The translations under genes were made by a program, and so were the position numbers. From contig JAYEGL010000002.1 of assembly GCA_034659015.1 (NCBI GenBank), forward strand, positions 372,001 through 436,000: a stretch of DNA of 64,000 nt. The letters run 5' to 3'. Source of the DNA: Maricaulis sp034659015. GTDB lineage: Bacteria; Pseudomonadota; Alphaproteobacteria; Caulobacterales; Maricaulaceae. The stretch's first letter is position 1, and each line of letters begins with the position of its first letter. This document shows positions 33,087 to 42,352 of this stretch, piece by piece. Below the pieces are notes generated by a model. The model was not told where the DNA came from and did no database searches. It saw only the letters and a program-made list of their open reading frames with translations.

Positions 33087-36000
33087 ATGACCCGTTTTAT
33101 TGCGACACTGGCCGCATCGACCATTCTGGCGAGCGCGCCCGGCCTGGCCATGCAGGAGGGCGACGCGGAGTGGGATGTCGCCAATCCGCCGCTGCCGACG
33201 CGTTCGATTCCCATCGAGGTGACCGAGGGCACCTGGATGTCGCTGGACGTCAGCCCGGACGGGCAGACGATCGCTTTCGACCTGCTGGGCGATATCTACA
33301 CCATGCCCGCGGGCGGCGGCGAGGCGACCAACATCTCCTCCGGCCTGCCCTGGGAATACCAGCCGCGCTTCTCGCCGGACGGCAGCCGCATCGCCTTCAC
33401 CTCGGACCGCGGCGGCGGCGACAATATCTGGATCATGAATACGGACGGATCCGATGCGCGCCAGCTCACCGAGGAGAGCTTCCGCCTGCTGAACAATCCG
33501 ACCTGGCACCCGTCGGGCCGCTATATCGCGGCGCGCAAGCACTTCACCACCCAGCGCTCCGCCGGCACGGGCGAGATCTGGATGTATCACGTGCTGGGCG
33601 GAAACGGCGTGCAGCTGGTGGAACGTCCCAACGAGGACTTCCAGAAGGAGCTGGGCGAGCCGATCTTCTCGCCGGACGGGCGCTACGTCTACTACACGCA
33701 GAACGTCACCCCGGGTAACACCTTCATCTACGCCCAGGATTCCAACACCGACCTGTTCAATATCCGCCGCTACGATCTGGAGAGCGGCGAGATCGACACG
33801 GTGGTCGAGGGCGCCGGCGGCGCCGTGCGTCCCGCCCCGTCGCCGGACGGGCGTTACATGGCTTTCGTGCGCCGCGACCGCACGCAGTCGGGCCTCTACA
33901 TCAAGGACCTGCACTCCGGCGAGGAACGCCGCCTGGTCGAGACCGTCGACCAGGACATGCAGGAAACCTGGGGCGTGACCGGCATGTATCCCAACATGGA
34001 CTGGATGCCGGACAGCAACGCCATCGTCTACTGGGCCGAGGGCGGCATCCACAGCGTGGACATCGAGACCGGGGAGGTGACCGGCATACCCTTCCAGGTG
34101 TCCGACACGCGCGACGTCATCGACCCGCCGCGGCCCCAGGTCGAGGTGGCGCCGGACACGTTCAACACGCGCATGCCGCGCTTTGCCACGGCCTCGCCGG
34201 ACGGCAGCCGGATCGTCTTCGAGAGCCTGGGCGTTCTCTGGGTGCGCGATGCCGACGGCGGCGAGCCGCGCCGTCTGACGCGGGCCGATCCCGGCGAGCG
34301 CCGCGAGATCACGCCGACATGGTCGCCGGACGGGCGCACCATCGCCTTCGTCGCCTGGGATGACGAGGAACTCGGCTCGATCCGCACCGTTTCCGCCCGC
34401 GGCGGCCGCGAGCGCGTCGTCACGGACGAGCCCGGGCATTATTCCAATCCGCGCTTCTCGCCGGACGGCGAGACGCTGGTCTTCGAAAAGGGCTCGGGCG
34501 GCTATCTCACCGCGCCGGAATGGTCTGAGACGACGGGCATTTTCCGCGTCGATGCAGACGGCGGCGAAATGGTGCAGGTCACCGAGAACGGCTCGCTGCC
34601 GCATTTCGGGGCCTCAAACGACCGGATTTTCCTGACCCGCAATGGCGACGGGGCCAGCCTGGTCTCCGTGGATCTCAACGGATACGAGGAACGCACCCAC
34701 ATCACCGGCGGGCTGATCACCGAATACCAGGTCTCGCCCGATGGCGGGCATGTTGCGTTCCGCCAGAATTACGACGTCTTCGTCATGCCGTTGCCGCCGG
34801 GCCCGCAATCGGTCTCCGGCGGGGCGGACGGGTCGGCCCTGCCGACCGTCGAGGTCTCCGGCAATGGCGCGACCTATTTCCACTGGAGCGAGGAAGGCTC
34901 GCACCTCAACTGGACGATGGGTCCGGAATTCTTCTCGGTTCCGCTGGCCGATTTCCGGCCCGATCCCGCCGGCGACAACGACTACACGCCGCCGGATGCG
35001 GGCACCGACATCTCGATGAGCGTCGAGGCGGATCACCCGACGGGCCTGACGGCGATCACCGGTGCGCGCATCATCACCATGGCCGGCGAGGATGGCGGCG
35101 TCATCGAGAACGGCACGATCGTGATCGACGGCAACCGCATCCAGGCGGTCGGTGCGGATATCGACGTGCCCGACGGCGCCCGCGTGGTGGACGGTACCGG
35201 CATGACGATCACGCCGGGCTTTATCGACGCCCACGCCCACGGACCGCAGGGCACGGGCGATCTTGTGCCGGAACAGAACTGGTCGGCCATCGCCCACCTG
35301 GCGCTCGGCGTGACCACGATCCACGACCCGTCCAGCCGGGCGAGCCATATCTTCACCGCCTCGGAATACCAGCGGGCCGGCCGCTATCTGGCGCCGCGCA
35401 TCTATTCCACCGGCGAGATCGTCTACGGCGCCCGCGCGCCGTCCGTCTATGCGGAGATCGACTCGCTCGAGGATGCCGAGGAGCATGTCTTCCGTCTGGC
35501 CGCCCAGGGCGCCCATTCGATCAAGAACTACAACCAGCCGCGGCGCGACCAGCGCCAGCAGGTCGTCGCCGCCTCGATCGAGGCGGGGCTGGAAGTGGTC
35601 GCCGAGGGCGGCGCCAACTACCACATGGACATGGCCATGGTGGCGGACGGCAATACCTCGATCGAGCACAACCTGCCCCAGAACGTGCTCTACGAGGACG
35701 TGCTGCAGATGTATTCCCAGACCGAGGTCGCCTATGTGCCCACCATCGTGGTCACCTATGGCGGTCTGGCCGGCGATCCCTACTGGCGCCAGGCGATGAA
35801 TGTCTGGGAGCATCCGATCCTGTCGCGCCACGCCCCGCCGCGCCAGCTGCAGGCCTCCTCGGTGCGCCGCACGACCGCGCCGGAGGAAGACTTCGTCGAT
35901 GACGACAATGCCCGCGAGGCGCACCGCCTGTTCGAGCGCGGCGTCGACGTGGCGATCGGCGCCCACGGCCAGCAGCAGGGTCTGGCGGCGCACTGGGAGA

Positions 36001-36275
36001 TGTGGTCCTTCGTGCGCGGCGGCTTCTCGCCGCTGGAAGCCCTGATGACGGCGACGGTGATGCCGGCCCGCCATCTCGGTTTCGACAACGATCTCGGCAC
36101 GATCGAGGAAGGCAAGCTGGCCGATCTCGTCATCCTGCGCGAGAATCCGCTCGACGACATCGCCAACACCGACGAGATCGAATACGTCATGCTCGACGGG
36201 CGTCTCTACGAGGCGGACACGATGAACGAGACCGTCACCGGCGACACGCAGCGCCAGCCCTATTTCTGGGAATAG
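33087..36275 (+). CDS. Secreted WD40-like (PD40/TolB) plus amidohydrolase fusion protein
   Basis: 1062 residues with a signal peptide (MTRFIATLAASTILASAPGLA). Residues about 50-620 are TolB-like PD40 blades with repeated SPDG motifs (VSPDGQTIAFD, FSPDGSRIAFTSD, WSPDGRTIAFV). Residues about 650-1050 form a metal-dependent amidohydrolase: GFIDAHAHG with H716 and H718, later IEHNLPQN, and the C-terminal GTIEEGKLADLVILRENPLDDI. Such fusions are predicted periplasmic hydrolases/peptidases of unknown substrate. It has a strong terminator and is probably monocistronic. Confidence 0.9.
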   Translation: MTRFIATLAASTILASAPGLAMQEGDAEWDVANPPLPTRSIPIEVTEGTWMSLDVSPDGQTIAFDLLGDIYTMPAGGGEATNISSGLPWEYQPRFSPDGSRIAFTSDRGGGDNIWIMNTDGSDARQLTEESFRLLNNPTWHPSGRYIAARKHFTTQRSAGTGEIWMYHVLGGNGVQLVERPNEDFQKELGEPIFSPDGRYVYYTQNVTPGNTFIYAQDSNTDLFNIRRYDLESGEIDTVVEGAGGAVRPAPSPDGRYMAFVRRDRTQSGLYIKDLHSGEERRLVETVDQDMQETWGVTGMYPNMDWMPDSNAIVYWAEGGIHSVDIETGEVTGIPFQVSDTRDVIDPPRPQVEVAPDTFNTRMPRFATASPDGSRIVFESLGVLWVRDADGGEPRRLTRADPGERREITPTWSPDGRTIAFVAWDDEELGSIRTVSARGGRERVVTDEPGHYSNPRFSPDGETLVFEKGSGGYLTAPEWSETTGIFRVDADGGEMVQVTENGSLPHFGASNDRIFLTRNGDGASLVSVDLNGYEERTHITGGLITEYQVSPDGGHVAFRQNYDVFVMPLPPGPQSVSGGADGSALPTVEVSGNGATYFHWSEEGSHLNWTMGPEFFSVPLADFRPDPAGDNDYTPPDAGTDISMSVEADHPTGLTAITGARIITMAGEDGGVIENGTIVIDGNRIQAVGADIDVPDGARVVDGTGMTITPGFIDAHAHGPQGTGDLVPEQNWSAIAHLALGVTTIHDPSSRASHIFTASEYQRAGRYLAPRIYSTGEIVYGARAPSVYAEIDSLEDAEEHVFRLAAQGAHSIKNYNQPRRDQRQQVVAASIEAGLEVVAEGGANYHMDMAMVADGNTSIEHNLPQNVLYEDVLQMYSQTEVAYVPTIVVTYGGLAGDPYWRQAMNVWEHPILSRHAPPRQLQASSVRRTTAPEEDFVDDDNAREAHRLFERGVDVAIGAHGQQQGLAAHWEMWSFVRGGFSPLEALMTATVMPARHLGFDNDLGTIEEGKLADLVILRENPLDDIANTDEIEYVMLDGRLYEADTMNETVTGDTQRQPYFWE

Positions 36276-36296
36276 GCGGGCCTGCAGGCCGAACGG

Positions 36297-36332
36297 AAAA
36301 GCCCCGGACCCAACGGTCCGGGGCTTTTTTTT
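36297..36332 (+). terminator. Rho-independent terminator after the amidohydrolase gene
   Basis: Perfect stem GCCCCGGACC / GGTCCGGGGC with a CAAC loop, extended by A/T pairs and followed by eight T residues (36325-36332). Confidence 0.93.
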
Positions 36333-36375
36333 GATCCGCTGCCCGGCCCTGTGCGGAGGACGGCGTGTACACGGC

Positions 36376-36412
36376 CACAAAAAATCCCCGGGAGTTGGAA
36401 CTCCCGGGGATT
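36376..36412 (-). terminator. Terminator for the minus-strand trhO-GST transcript
   Basis: Perfect 12-bp stem AATCCCCGGGAG / CTCCCGGGGATT with a six-base loop; read on the minus strand it is followed by a T-run. It lies 174 bp after the GST stop. That stretch holds no convincing gene, so the transcript has a long 3' tail. Confidence 0.85.
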
Positions 36413-36586
36413 ATTCAGTCGCCATGGCTGCGCGGCTGGGGGCGAGGCGGCGCGTGGATGCTGCGCCTGCACAAAACCACCCGGAGAGATAGCGAATATT
36501 GAGATTCGGTGACAGGTGTGACGTCGTCCTGTTGATCGTTTTATCGGCCTGTGTTGCGCGAAATCCGCAATCGGCAGGCGAAACGC

Positions 36587-37210
36587 CTACGGGCTGGACA
36601 CCCATAGCGGGTATTTCGTCATGATCCGCGCAAAGCGCGCCGACTCGAGATGGCCGGCCAGCCAGCCCTGAAGGCCCGGCAGGTCCAGCGCGTCGAACCA
36701 GTCGCGGTCCGTGTTGGCGAACTGGCGCACGAAGGGAAAGATCGCCGCATCCGCCATCGACATGGCCGTGCCGAAGAGCTGGGGCGATTCCCGCAGGCGC
36801 ACGTCGAGCGCCTGCAGATAGTCCAGCGCGGCGTCGCGGTGGGCCTCGGGGTCGGCGCCGTCATGGCGGGCGGCGTACTTGTAGCGGTCCAGATGGTGTT
36901 TGAACGGGCCGTCGCAGCCTTCGATGAGCGCCGCCATGTCCGGGGCGGGCGGGGCCAGCCAGCGCTCCGGATCGTGCCGGGCCAGCGCCCAGTGCATCAC
37001 GTCGAGGCTTTCCTCCAGCACCGTCCCGTCCGGCAGGACCAGGACCGGCACGGTGCCCTTGGGCGAGACGTCGAGCATCGCCTGCGGCTTGTCGCGAAGC
37101 AGGATTTCGCGGTGCTCCACCGCGGTCTCGCTGACATCCAGCGCCAGCCGGGCCCGCATGGCATAGGGGCAGCGGCGGAAGGAGTAGAGGGCGGGCAGGG
37201 CCTCGCTCAT
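36587..37210 (-). CDS. Glutathione S-transferase-like protein
   Basis: 207 residues from the ATG at 37208-37210. The thioredoxin-fold start ALYSFRRCPYAMRARLALDVS has a CPYA motif resembling a monothiol/dithiol glutaredoxin site; SPKGTVPVLVLPDGTVLEESLDVMHWAL is the glutathione-binding strand. MSMADAAIFPFVRQFANTD belongs to the C-terminal helical domain. It overlaps trhO by 4 bp, so the two are co-translated. The substrate is unknown. Confidence 0.88.
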   Translation of the reverse strand: MSEALPALYSFRRCPYAMRARLALDVSETAVEHREILLRDKPQAMLDVSPKGTVPVLVLPDGTVLEESLDVMHWALARHDPERWLAPPAPDMAALIEGCDGPFKHHLDRYKYAARHDGADPEAHRDAALDYLQALDVRLRESPQLFGTAMSMADAAIFPFVRQFANTDRDWFDALDLPGLQGWLAGHLESARFARIMTKYPLWVSSP

Positions 37211-38145
37211 GCCTGCGGGTCCCGCTGTCCCGGTTCGCGCCGGCCGACATGACGTTCGCCGCGCCGGGCTGCCAGGGTTTCCTGGCGATGGCGTTCGGCA
37301 TAGCGTGCGCGCTGGTCCGGCGAGCGCTCGGCGTGACAGCGCGGACAGCACACGCCTTCATGATAGAGCGGGGATTGCAGATCCGCCGGCGACAGCGGCT
37401 CGCGGCAGCCATGACACAGCGTGTGCGTGCCCTGGACCAGCCCGTAGCCGACGGCGACCCGGCGGTCGAAGACAAAGCATTCGCCCTGCCACAGGCTCTC
37501 GGCGGGATCGACGGTCTCGAGGTATTTCAGGATGCCGCCCTTGAGGTGGAAAACCTCGTCGATGCCCTGGGCCTTCACGAATGCTGTGGCCTTCTCGCAG
37601 CGTATCCCGCCGGTGCAATACATGGCGATGCGCGCATTCGGCCGCGTCTCGCGGAATGTGCGGAACCAGTCGGGAAACTCGCTGAAACTTGTGGTCTGAG
37701 GGTCGATGGCGCCGTCGAACTGCCCGATGCGCACCTCGTAGTCATTGCGCGTGTCGATCGTGACCACGTCGGGTGCGCGGATGAGATCGTTCCAGTCCTC
37801 CGGCTCGACATAGGTGCCCACGCTCGCATTCGGGTCGATGCCGGGCACGCCCATGGTGACGATTTCCTGCTTGAGCCGCACTTTCGTGCGCAGGAAGGGC
37901 TGGCTGTCGGCCCGGCTTTCCTTGTGTTCGAGGTCCGCACAGCCCGGCAGGGCGCGGATCGTGTCGAGGACGGCGTGCACGCCGGCTTCGGGGCCCGCAA
38001 TCGTGCCGTTGATCCCCTCCGGGGCCAGCAGGAGCGTGCCGGCGACATCGTGTTCCAGGCAAGCCGATTTCAGCCGGTCCTGCAGCACCGGTCCGGCGTC
38101 GAGCGGGGCGAACTTGTACAGGGCGGCGATCAGGAAACGGGCCAT
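37207..38145 (-). CDS. trhO: tRNA uridine(34) hydroxylase TrhO (YceA), rhodanese-domain protein
   Basis: 312 residues. The N-terminal acylphosphatase-like part (FAPLDAGPVLQDRLKSACLEHDVAGTLLLAPEGINGTIAG) is followed by a rhodanese domain with IDTRNDYEVRIGQFDGAI and the active-site loop CTGGIRCEKA, Cys177 and Cys183. The C-terminus holds a Zn-type Cys cluster (CHGCREP ... CCPRCHAERS). The family hydroxylates U34 of certain tRNAs in an oxygen-dependent way. Confidence 0.94.
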   Translation of the reverse strand: MARFLIAALYKFAPLDAGPVLQDRLKSACLEHDVAGTLLLAPEGINGTIAGPEAGVHAVLDTIRALPGCADLEHKESRADSQPFLRTKVRLKQEIVTMGVPGIDPNASVGTYVEPEDWNDLIRAPDVVTIDTRNDYEVRIGQFDGAIDPQTTSFSEFPDWFRTFRETRPNARIAMYCTGGIRCEKATAFVKAQGIDEVFHLKGGILKYLETVDPAESLWQGECFVFDRRVAVGYGLVQGTHTLCHGCREPLSPADLQSPLYHEGVCCPRCHAERSPDQRARYAERHRQETLAARRGERHVGRREPGQRDPQA

Positions 38146-38225
38146 GGCTATCGGGACGGCTGACGGGACCCGTCCTATACCAGCCCGCAGGCCCCGGCGT
38201 CATCGCTGCGACTGCGCATGCCGTC

Positions 38226-39902
38226 TCAGCGATCGTTGGACGCGGCCGCCAGGGCTTCCGGCGTTCGCGGCAGGTGCAGGAAGAAGTGGCTGCCGATACC
38301 GGGCTCCGACTCGACCCATATCCGCCCGTCATGCAGTTCCGCGACGCGCTTGCACAGGGCCAGGCCGATACCGGAGCCCTCGTACTGGTCGACCGAATGC
38401 AGGCGTTCGAACACGTCGAAGATCCGTCCGAAATGCTGCGGATCGATGCCCATCCCGTTGTCCGACACGCACAGGGTCGTGCCATGGCGGTCGGTGCGTG
38501 CGGAGACCTCGATGCGCAGCGGTTTGGCGCTGCGATATTTCACCGCATTGGAGATCAGGTTCTGCAGCGCGCGGGTCAGCAGGAAGCGGTCGGCCTCGAT
38601 GGGCGTGTCGATGCGCCATTCCAGCGTGCCGCCGCACTCCTCGATGGCCGGGGCCAGCAATTCCTCGATCTCGCTTTTCAGTGCCGCCGGCGGAATGCTT
38701 TCCGGACTGGCCTCGGCGGTGTCGGCGCGGGTGTAGGAGAGCAGGTCCTGGACGAGCCTCTGGGCCCGGTCGGCGCCGCGATTGATCCGCTTGAGCATCT
38801 GCTGGCTGCGGTCGTCCAGATCGATCTGGCGTTCCACCAGCAGCGAGGACATGCCCTTCATGGCGCGCAGCGGCGCCTGCAGGTCGTGCGAGGCGTGGGC
38901 GGCAAACCGCGCCAGCTCCTCGTTCTTGGCCTCGATGATGGCGTGGCTGCGGCGCAGTTCGGCCGTCTTGATATCGACCTCGCGGCCGATATCGGCGGCG
39001 TGGCGGGCATCCTTCAGCGCCAGCGCCCCGATCGTGCCGGTTGCGAACAGCGAGAACAGCAGGACAATCCAGGGCAGGGGGCCGACGCTGAGCAGATAGT
39101 TCCGGCGCGGTACGATATCGATGCGCATCGTCTCGAAGGGCGGCCGGCCCGACCAGCGCAGCGCGTAGGGGGCCGTGTCGAGCACGCTGGATAAGCCGGT
39201 TACCGAGGCGGAGAGCCGGTCGCGCAGCTCGACATTGCGCGCCAGTGCGAAGACCGGATTGTCCCGGCCGAAACGCGCGATGATCCAGGCCGGGTCGGAG
39301 CGCAGTTCGGTCGGCTGGGCCAGCGCGTCGAAATCCGACGTGACATAGGCGTACCGGTTGCCGTCGCCGGCGAGCGGCGCGATCACGGCAAAACGGACCT
39401 GTCCCGTCCGGGCCGGCGGCAGGGACAGGACGACCGGGGCGTCGAGCACGGGGTCGCGGTCCAGACGGGTGTCGATTGCCCGGCGGACCTGCGCCGCGGT
39501 GGCGGCCTCGGCCGCATAAAGCGAGCTGCCGTCCAGCAACAGTCCCAGATCACGCACCGGCGGGGCCCACACCGGATCGACGGCGACATCGAAGATCTCG
39601 ATTACCGTCTCCGGCGCCAGGCCGGTCTCGACGGCATTGACGAGTTCGCCCAGTTCGGCGCTCAGCGCGGCGAAACCGGCATCGATCTCGGCGATGCGGG
39701 CGCCGGCGTGATTGCGGAATTCCCGCTCCTTCGCCTGGCTCTGTCCGATCAGCGTGGCGAAGAACAAGCCCAGCGAGACGATGAGGCCGAACAGCAGAAT
39801 GGCGACCGGCGTGCGATAGGCGTCGAGCAGGCCCGACAGGGTCTCGTAGCGGGGCGTCGCGGGCAGAGCCTCGCCGGAATTGTTCAGGCGCGTCAGATTC
39901 AT
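38226..39902 (-). CDS. Sensor histidine kinase coupled to an ethylene-receptor-like protein
   Basis: 558 residues from the ATG at 39900-39902. It has a membrane helix at about residues 35-55, a periplasmic CHASE-type sensor of about 230 residues, a second helix at about 288-306, a short coiled coil (IKTAELRRSHAIIEAKNEELARFA), HisKA with the phospho-acceptor in HASHDLQAPLRAM, and HATPase_c with NLISNAVKYR, DNGMGIDPQHFGRIFDVFERLH and GSGIGLALCKRV. The SHDLQAPLR form is frequent in phytochrome-like kinases. Its start overlaps the stop of the ethylene-receptor-like gene (ATGA). No response regulator is adjacent. Confidence 0.9.
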   Translation of the reverse strand: MNLTRLNNSGEALPATPRYETLSGLLDAYRTPVAILLFGLIVSLGLFFATLIGQSQAKEREFRNHAGARIAEIDAGFAALSAELGELVNAVETGLAPETVIEIFDVAVDPVWAPPVRDLGLLLDGSSLYAAEAATAAQVRRAIDTRLDRDPVLDAPVVLSLPPARTGQVRFAVIAPLAGDGNRYAYVTSDFDALAQPTELRSDPAWIIARFGRDNPVFALARNVELRDRLSASVTGLSSVLDTAPYALRWSGRPPFETMRIDIVPRRNYLLSVGPLPWIVLLFSLFATGTIGALALKDARHAADIGREVDIKTAELRRSHAIIEAKNEELARFAAHASHDLQAPLRAMKGMSSLLVERQIDLDDRSQQMLKRINRGADRAQRLVQDLLSYTRADTAEASPESIPPAALKSEIEELLAPAIEECGGTLEWRIDTPIEADRFLLTRALQNLISNAVKYRSAKPLRIEVSARTDRHGTTLCVSDNGMGIDPQHFGRIFDVFERLHSVDQYEGSGIGLALCKRVAELHDGRIWVESEPGIGSHFFLHLPRTPEALAAASNDR

Positions 39903-40288
39903 GCGTTCTCCGCCTTGTCCGGGATGCGCGAGAACCGGTCGATCAGGACCGGAAGCAGAGGCAGCATCAGGACGGCCGTAGCCACCGATGCGGCCGCCGT
40001 GAGGAGTTTGAGCACGCCTTCCAGATAGTAGAGCGGGTGCCAGAGGACGACGATGTTCATCAGGTGGTTGATGCCGCAGAACAGGATGAAGATGCCGAAC
40101 ATGATGAAGGCCCACCGGAAGGGGATGGGCCTGTCCAGCCGCCTCAGGAAGACGACGATGACCACCGGGATCGAGAAATAGGCCAGGGCGATAGCGAGGT
40201 CGGCGATGACATGCATGCCGACAAGCTCGGGCCGCCAGAGATAACACATGCCGTGGGGCATGAAGTTGTTGATGTCGAAATAGTCCAT
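39899..40288 (-). CDS. Stand-alone ethylene-receptor-like transmembrane domain protein
   Basis: 129 residues from the ATG at 40286-40288 (AGGA upstream). Three membrane helices match the ethylene-binding domain of plant ETR1 and cyanobacterial Etr1: IADLAIALAYFSIP gives D30, Y37, I40 and P41, and FCGINHLMN gives C71 and H75. These correspond, with a constant offset of five or six, to ETR1 D25, Y32, I35, P36 and the copper ligands C65 and H69. A further helix follows and the protein ends without any kinase domain. It is coupled by ATGA to the histidine kinase gene, which presumably supplies the output. Confidence 0.85.
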   Translation of the reverse strand: MDYFDINNFMPHGMCYLWRPELVGMHVIADLAIALAYFSIPVVIVVFLRRLDRPIPFRWAFIMFGIFILFCGINHLMNIVVLWHPLYYLEGVLKLLTAAASVATAVLMLPLLPVLIDRFSRIPDKAENA

Positions 40289-40449
40289 GCGTCCTGCCTC
40301 GTTGATCGCCAGCAGCGGGCAATTGACGTATCCGCACAGTGGGAAAATGAGCCGGTTTCCCGGGTTCTCCAGTGCATAAACTATTAATTGCCCCGGGCGG
40401 CCAACCAGATCGTCCGGACACACACGCCAATAGCTGCAGACATGAAGGA

Positions 40450-40472
40450 GCCCGGCAGCGGAACTGCCGGGC
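40450..40472 (-). terminator. Hairpin behind the lipoprotein gene
   Basis: Perfect 9-bp stem GCCCGGCAG / CTGCCGGGC with a five-base loop, 80 bp after the lipoprotein stop and 162 bp before the receptor-like gene. It lacks a clear T-run, so it may be a weak terminator or pause. Confidence 0.5.
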
Positions 40473-40552
40473 GCCAAAGCCTGGGCGAAACGATAGGTCC
40501 TGTCTTGCCAGTCAGCCTGTGATCTGGATCACGCCGGGCTGGGGAAACGCAA

Positions 40553-41449
40553 TCAGGGCAGTGTGTTAACCAATCCGGTCGCAGCCTCGACAGCCGCCAT
40601 CAGCGCGTCGGCATCGGTCTCCAGCGTGTCCGGCTGAAGGGCCGCGGGATAGGCGGTTTGCAGCCGGGTCAGGACACCGGAAAGCGCCTCGGCCACGTCC
40701 GGGGTCTGCGCGGCGATCGCGTCCATGTGGCCGGCGGCATAACGCTCGGCGGCTTTCGTGAAGCCGTACCCGTCCAGATAGGCCTCGCCGGCCGCGGCAT
40801 CGCTTGCGACGACGCGGTATTGCAGCGCAGCGCGTTCGACCAGGTCGGCCATCACTTGTGCATGCACGGTGCCTTCCGGTCTGTCGCTCTGCGGCGCGTA
40901 TCCGGCGGCATTGTCGATGGCGGTCAGCACGTCCTCAACGCGGGCAACGACCTCCGCCTCGCCGGCGCCGGAATAGGGCGCGACCGAGGCGTCGGTCATG
41001 GTCTCGCCGAACAGGGGGGCGCCGAGATTTTCCAGCACGGGTTCGAAATCGATATAGATCTCGCTGATCGGGTGGGCGAACATTTCCGCACCGGCCGTAC
41101 GGTCTCCGGCCCGGTAGGCGTCGATGCCGGCCAGATAGTGCGCGCGCATCACTTCCAGGGCGATCATGTAGACGACAGGATCGTTCTCGGCGGCCACCGG
41201 GTCGATGCCGAATTCGCCGCCGCCGGTGCCGCCTTCGCCTTCACCTTCGCCTTCCGACCAGCCGCCGGCCGGCGGTGTGGCTGCGGCTTCGGTGTCGGCG
41301 GCCGTGCCCGTGGCGTGCTGTTCCGCTTCGCTCTGCGGCACTTCGTCCGCTGGCGTCTCGCTGGCCGGTTCGCTACATCCGGCCAGTCCGCCGATGAGGG
41401 CGGCCGTGCCGACCGTGGTCCAGATTCGCGTGCGGCGCTTGATACCCAT
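40553..41449 (-). CDS. Predicted lipoprotein of unknown function
   Basis: 298 residues from the ATG at 41447-41449. The signal sequence with lipobox LAGC puts the modified Cys at about residue 25, followed by an acidic, low-complexity linker (PASETPADEVPQSEAEQ ... GEGEGEGGTGGGE) and an all-helical domain of about 210 residues. MIALEVMRAHYLAGIDAYRAGDRTAGAEMFAHPISEIY is a notable stretch with two His and several acidic residues. The helical layout faintly recalls imelysin/EfeO-type metal-uptake proteins, but no motif allows assignment. Probably monocistronic. Confidence 0.72.
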   Translation of the reverse strand: MGIKRRTRIWTTVGTAALIGGLAGCSEPASETPADEVPQSEAEQHATGTAADTEAAATPPAGGWSEGEGEGEGGTGGGEFGIDPVAAENDPVVYMIALEVMRAHYLAGIDAYRAGDRTAGAEMFAHPISEIYIDFEPVLENLGAPLFGETMTDASVAPYSGAGEAEVVARVEDVLTAIDNAAGYAPQSDRPEGTVHAQVMADLVERAALQYRVVASDAAAGEAYLDGYGFTKAAERYAAGHMDAIAAQTPDVAEALSGVLTRLQTAYPAALQPDTLETDADALMAAVEAATGLVNTLP

Positions 41450-41548
41450 CTCGTATTCCCCTTGCCTAACCGTCGGTCCGACTTGTCCGACCCTGATAGA
41501 CCGCCTAAACCCATTTTCAGCAAATGACAATTAGTCGCAGGTGAATTC

Positions 41549-42208
41549 ATGCTCTTGTGTCTGCAAAATGTCTGTTCCGCCGAAGCCGTGACGCAACTGC
41601 GCGAGCTCGCCTCCGAGAGCGAGTATGCCGACGGCCGCAAGACGGCCGGCTGGGCGGCGCGCGAAGTGAAGCGCAACGAACAGGTCGAGGCCGGCCCGCG
41701 CATCGACACGATCCGCGGCATGGTCCGCAAGGCGCTGATGGATCACCCGCTCTTCGTCAGCTTCGCCCAGCCCAAATCGATCACGCGCATGCTGGTCTCG
41801 CGCTACACGCCGGGCATGGAATACGGGCTGCATGTCGACGATGCGCTGATGGGCGGCCGCCGGGCGGATCTCTCCTTCACCCTCTTCCTGTCCGAGCCGG
41901 ACAGCTATGACGGCGGGGCGCTGGTGATGGACGGCGTGGACGGGGAGACCGAGATCAAGCTCGCCCCCGGCGAGGCGGTGGTCTATCCCACGGCCGCCCT
42001 GCACCGGGTCTCGCCGGTGACGAAGGGCGAGCGTCTGGCGGTGGTCGGCTGGGTGCGCAGCCTGGTGCGCCGGCCCGACCAGCGCGAAATCCTGTTCGAT
42101 CTGGACCGCGCCTGCCGGTCCCTGTTCGAACGCTCGGGCAAGACGCCGGAACTCGACCTTCTGCTCAAGAGCAAGGCCAACCTGCTGCGGCAATGGGCGG
42201 AGGATTAG
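41549..42208 (+). CDS. Fe(II)/2-oxoglutarate dioxygenase of the PiuC/YbiX family
   Basis: 219 residues. PKHD-type hydroxylase: RYTPGMEYGLHVDDALMGGRRADLSFTLFLSEP gives H95 and D97, and VVYPTAALHRVSPVTKGERLAVVGWVRS gives H152 and R162, completing the iron and co-substrate site. Members are usually encoded near TonB-dependent siderophore receptors and rise under iron limitation; no such receptor is present here. Element B2 starts 11 bp after the stop. Confidence 0.92.
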   Translation: MLLCLQNVCSAEAVTQLRELASESEYADGRKTAGWAAREVKRNEQVEAGPRIDTIRGMVRKALMDHPLFVSFAQPKSITRMLVSRYTPGMEYGLHVDDALMGGRRADLSFTLFLSEPDSYDGGALVMDGVDGETEIKLAPGEAVVYPTAALHRVSPVTKGERLAVVGWVRSLVRRPDQREILFDLDRACRSLFERSGKTPELDLLLKSKANLLRQWAED

Positions 42209-42218
42209 GCGCGCCCGC

Positions 42219-42342
42219 GCCGCAGGCGTGGTGGATGGGGTGGGGGCGAGGTGTCTGCAACTAAGCACCAAGCCTTCCAGCACCGGGATTCACCCCTTCC
42301 GTCCGGCTGTGCCGGACACCTTCCCCATCAAGGGGAAGGATG
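42219..42342 (-). repeat. Element B, copy 2 (one end missing)
   Basis: Inverted relative to the 8162-8325 copy: CGTGGTGGATGGGGTGGGGG and CCGGGATTCACCCC match the interior, and the right end carries the CCTTCCCCATCAAGGGGAAGG palindrome. The left terminal palindrome is absent. It occupies the gap between the dioxygenase and the convergent acetyltransferase gene. Confidence 0.82.
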
Positions 42343-42352
42343 AGGTCTCGCC

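Noticed and set aside
36413..36586. Small minus-strand open frames between the terminator and the GST gene
   Set aside because: They have no ribosome site, overlap the terminator hairpins and show no protein-like features; the stretch is treated as a 3' untranslated tail.
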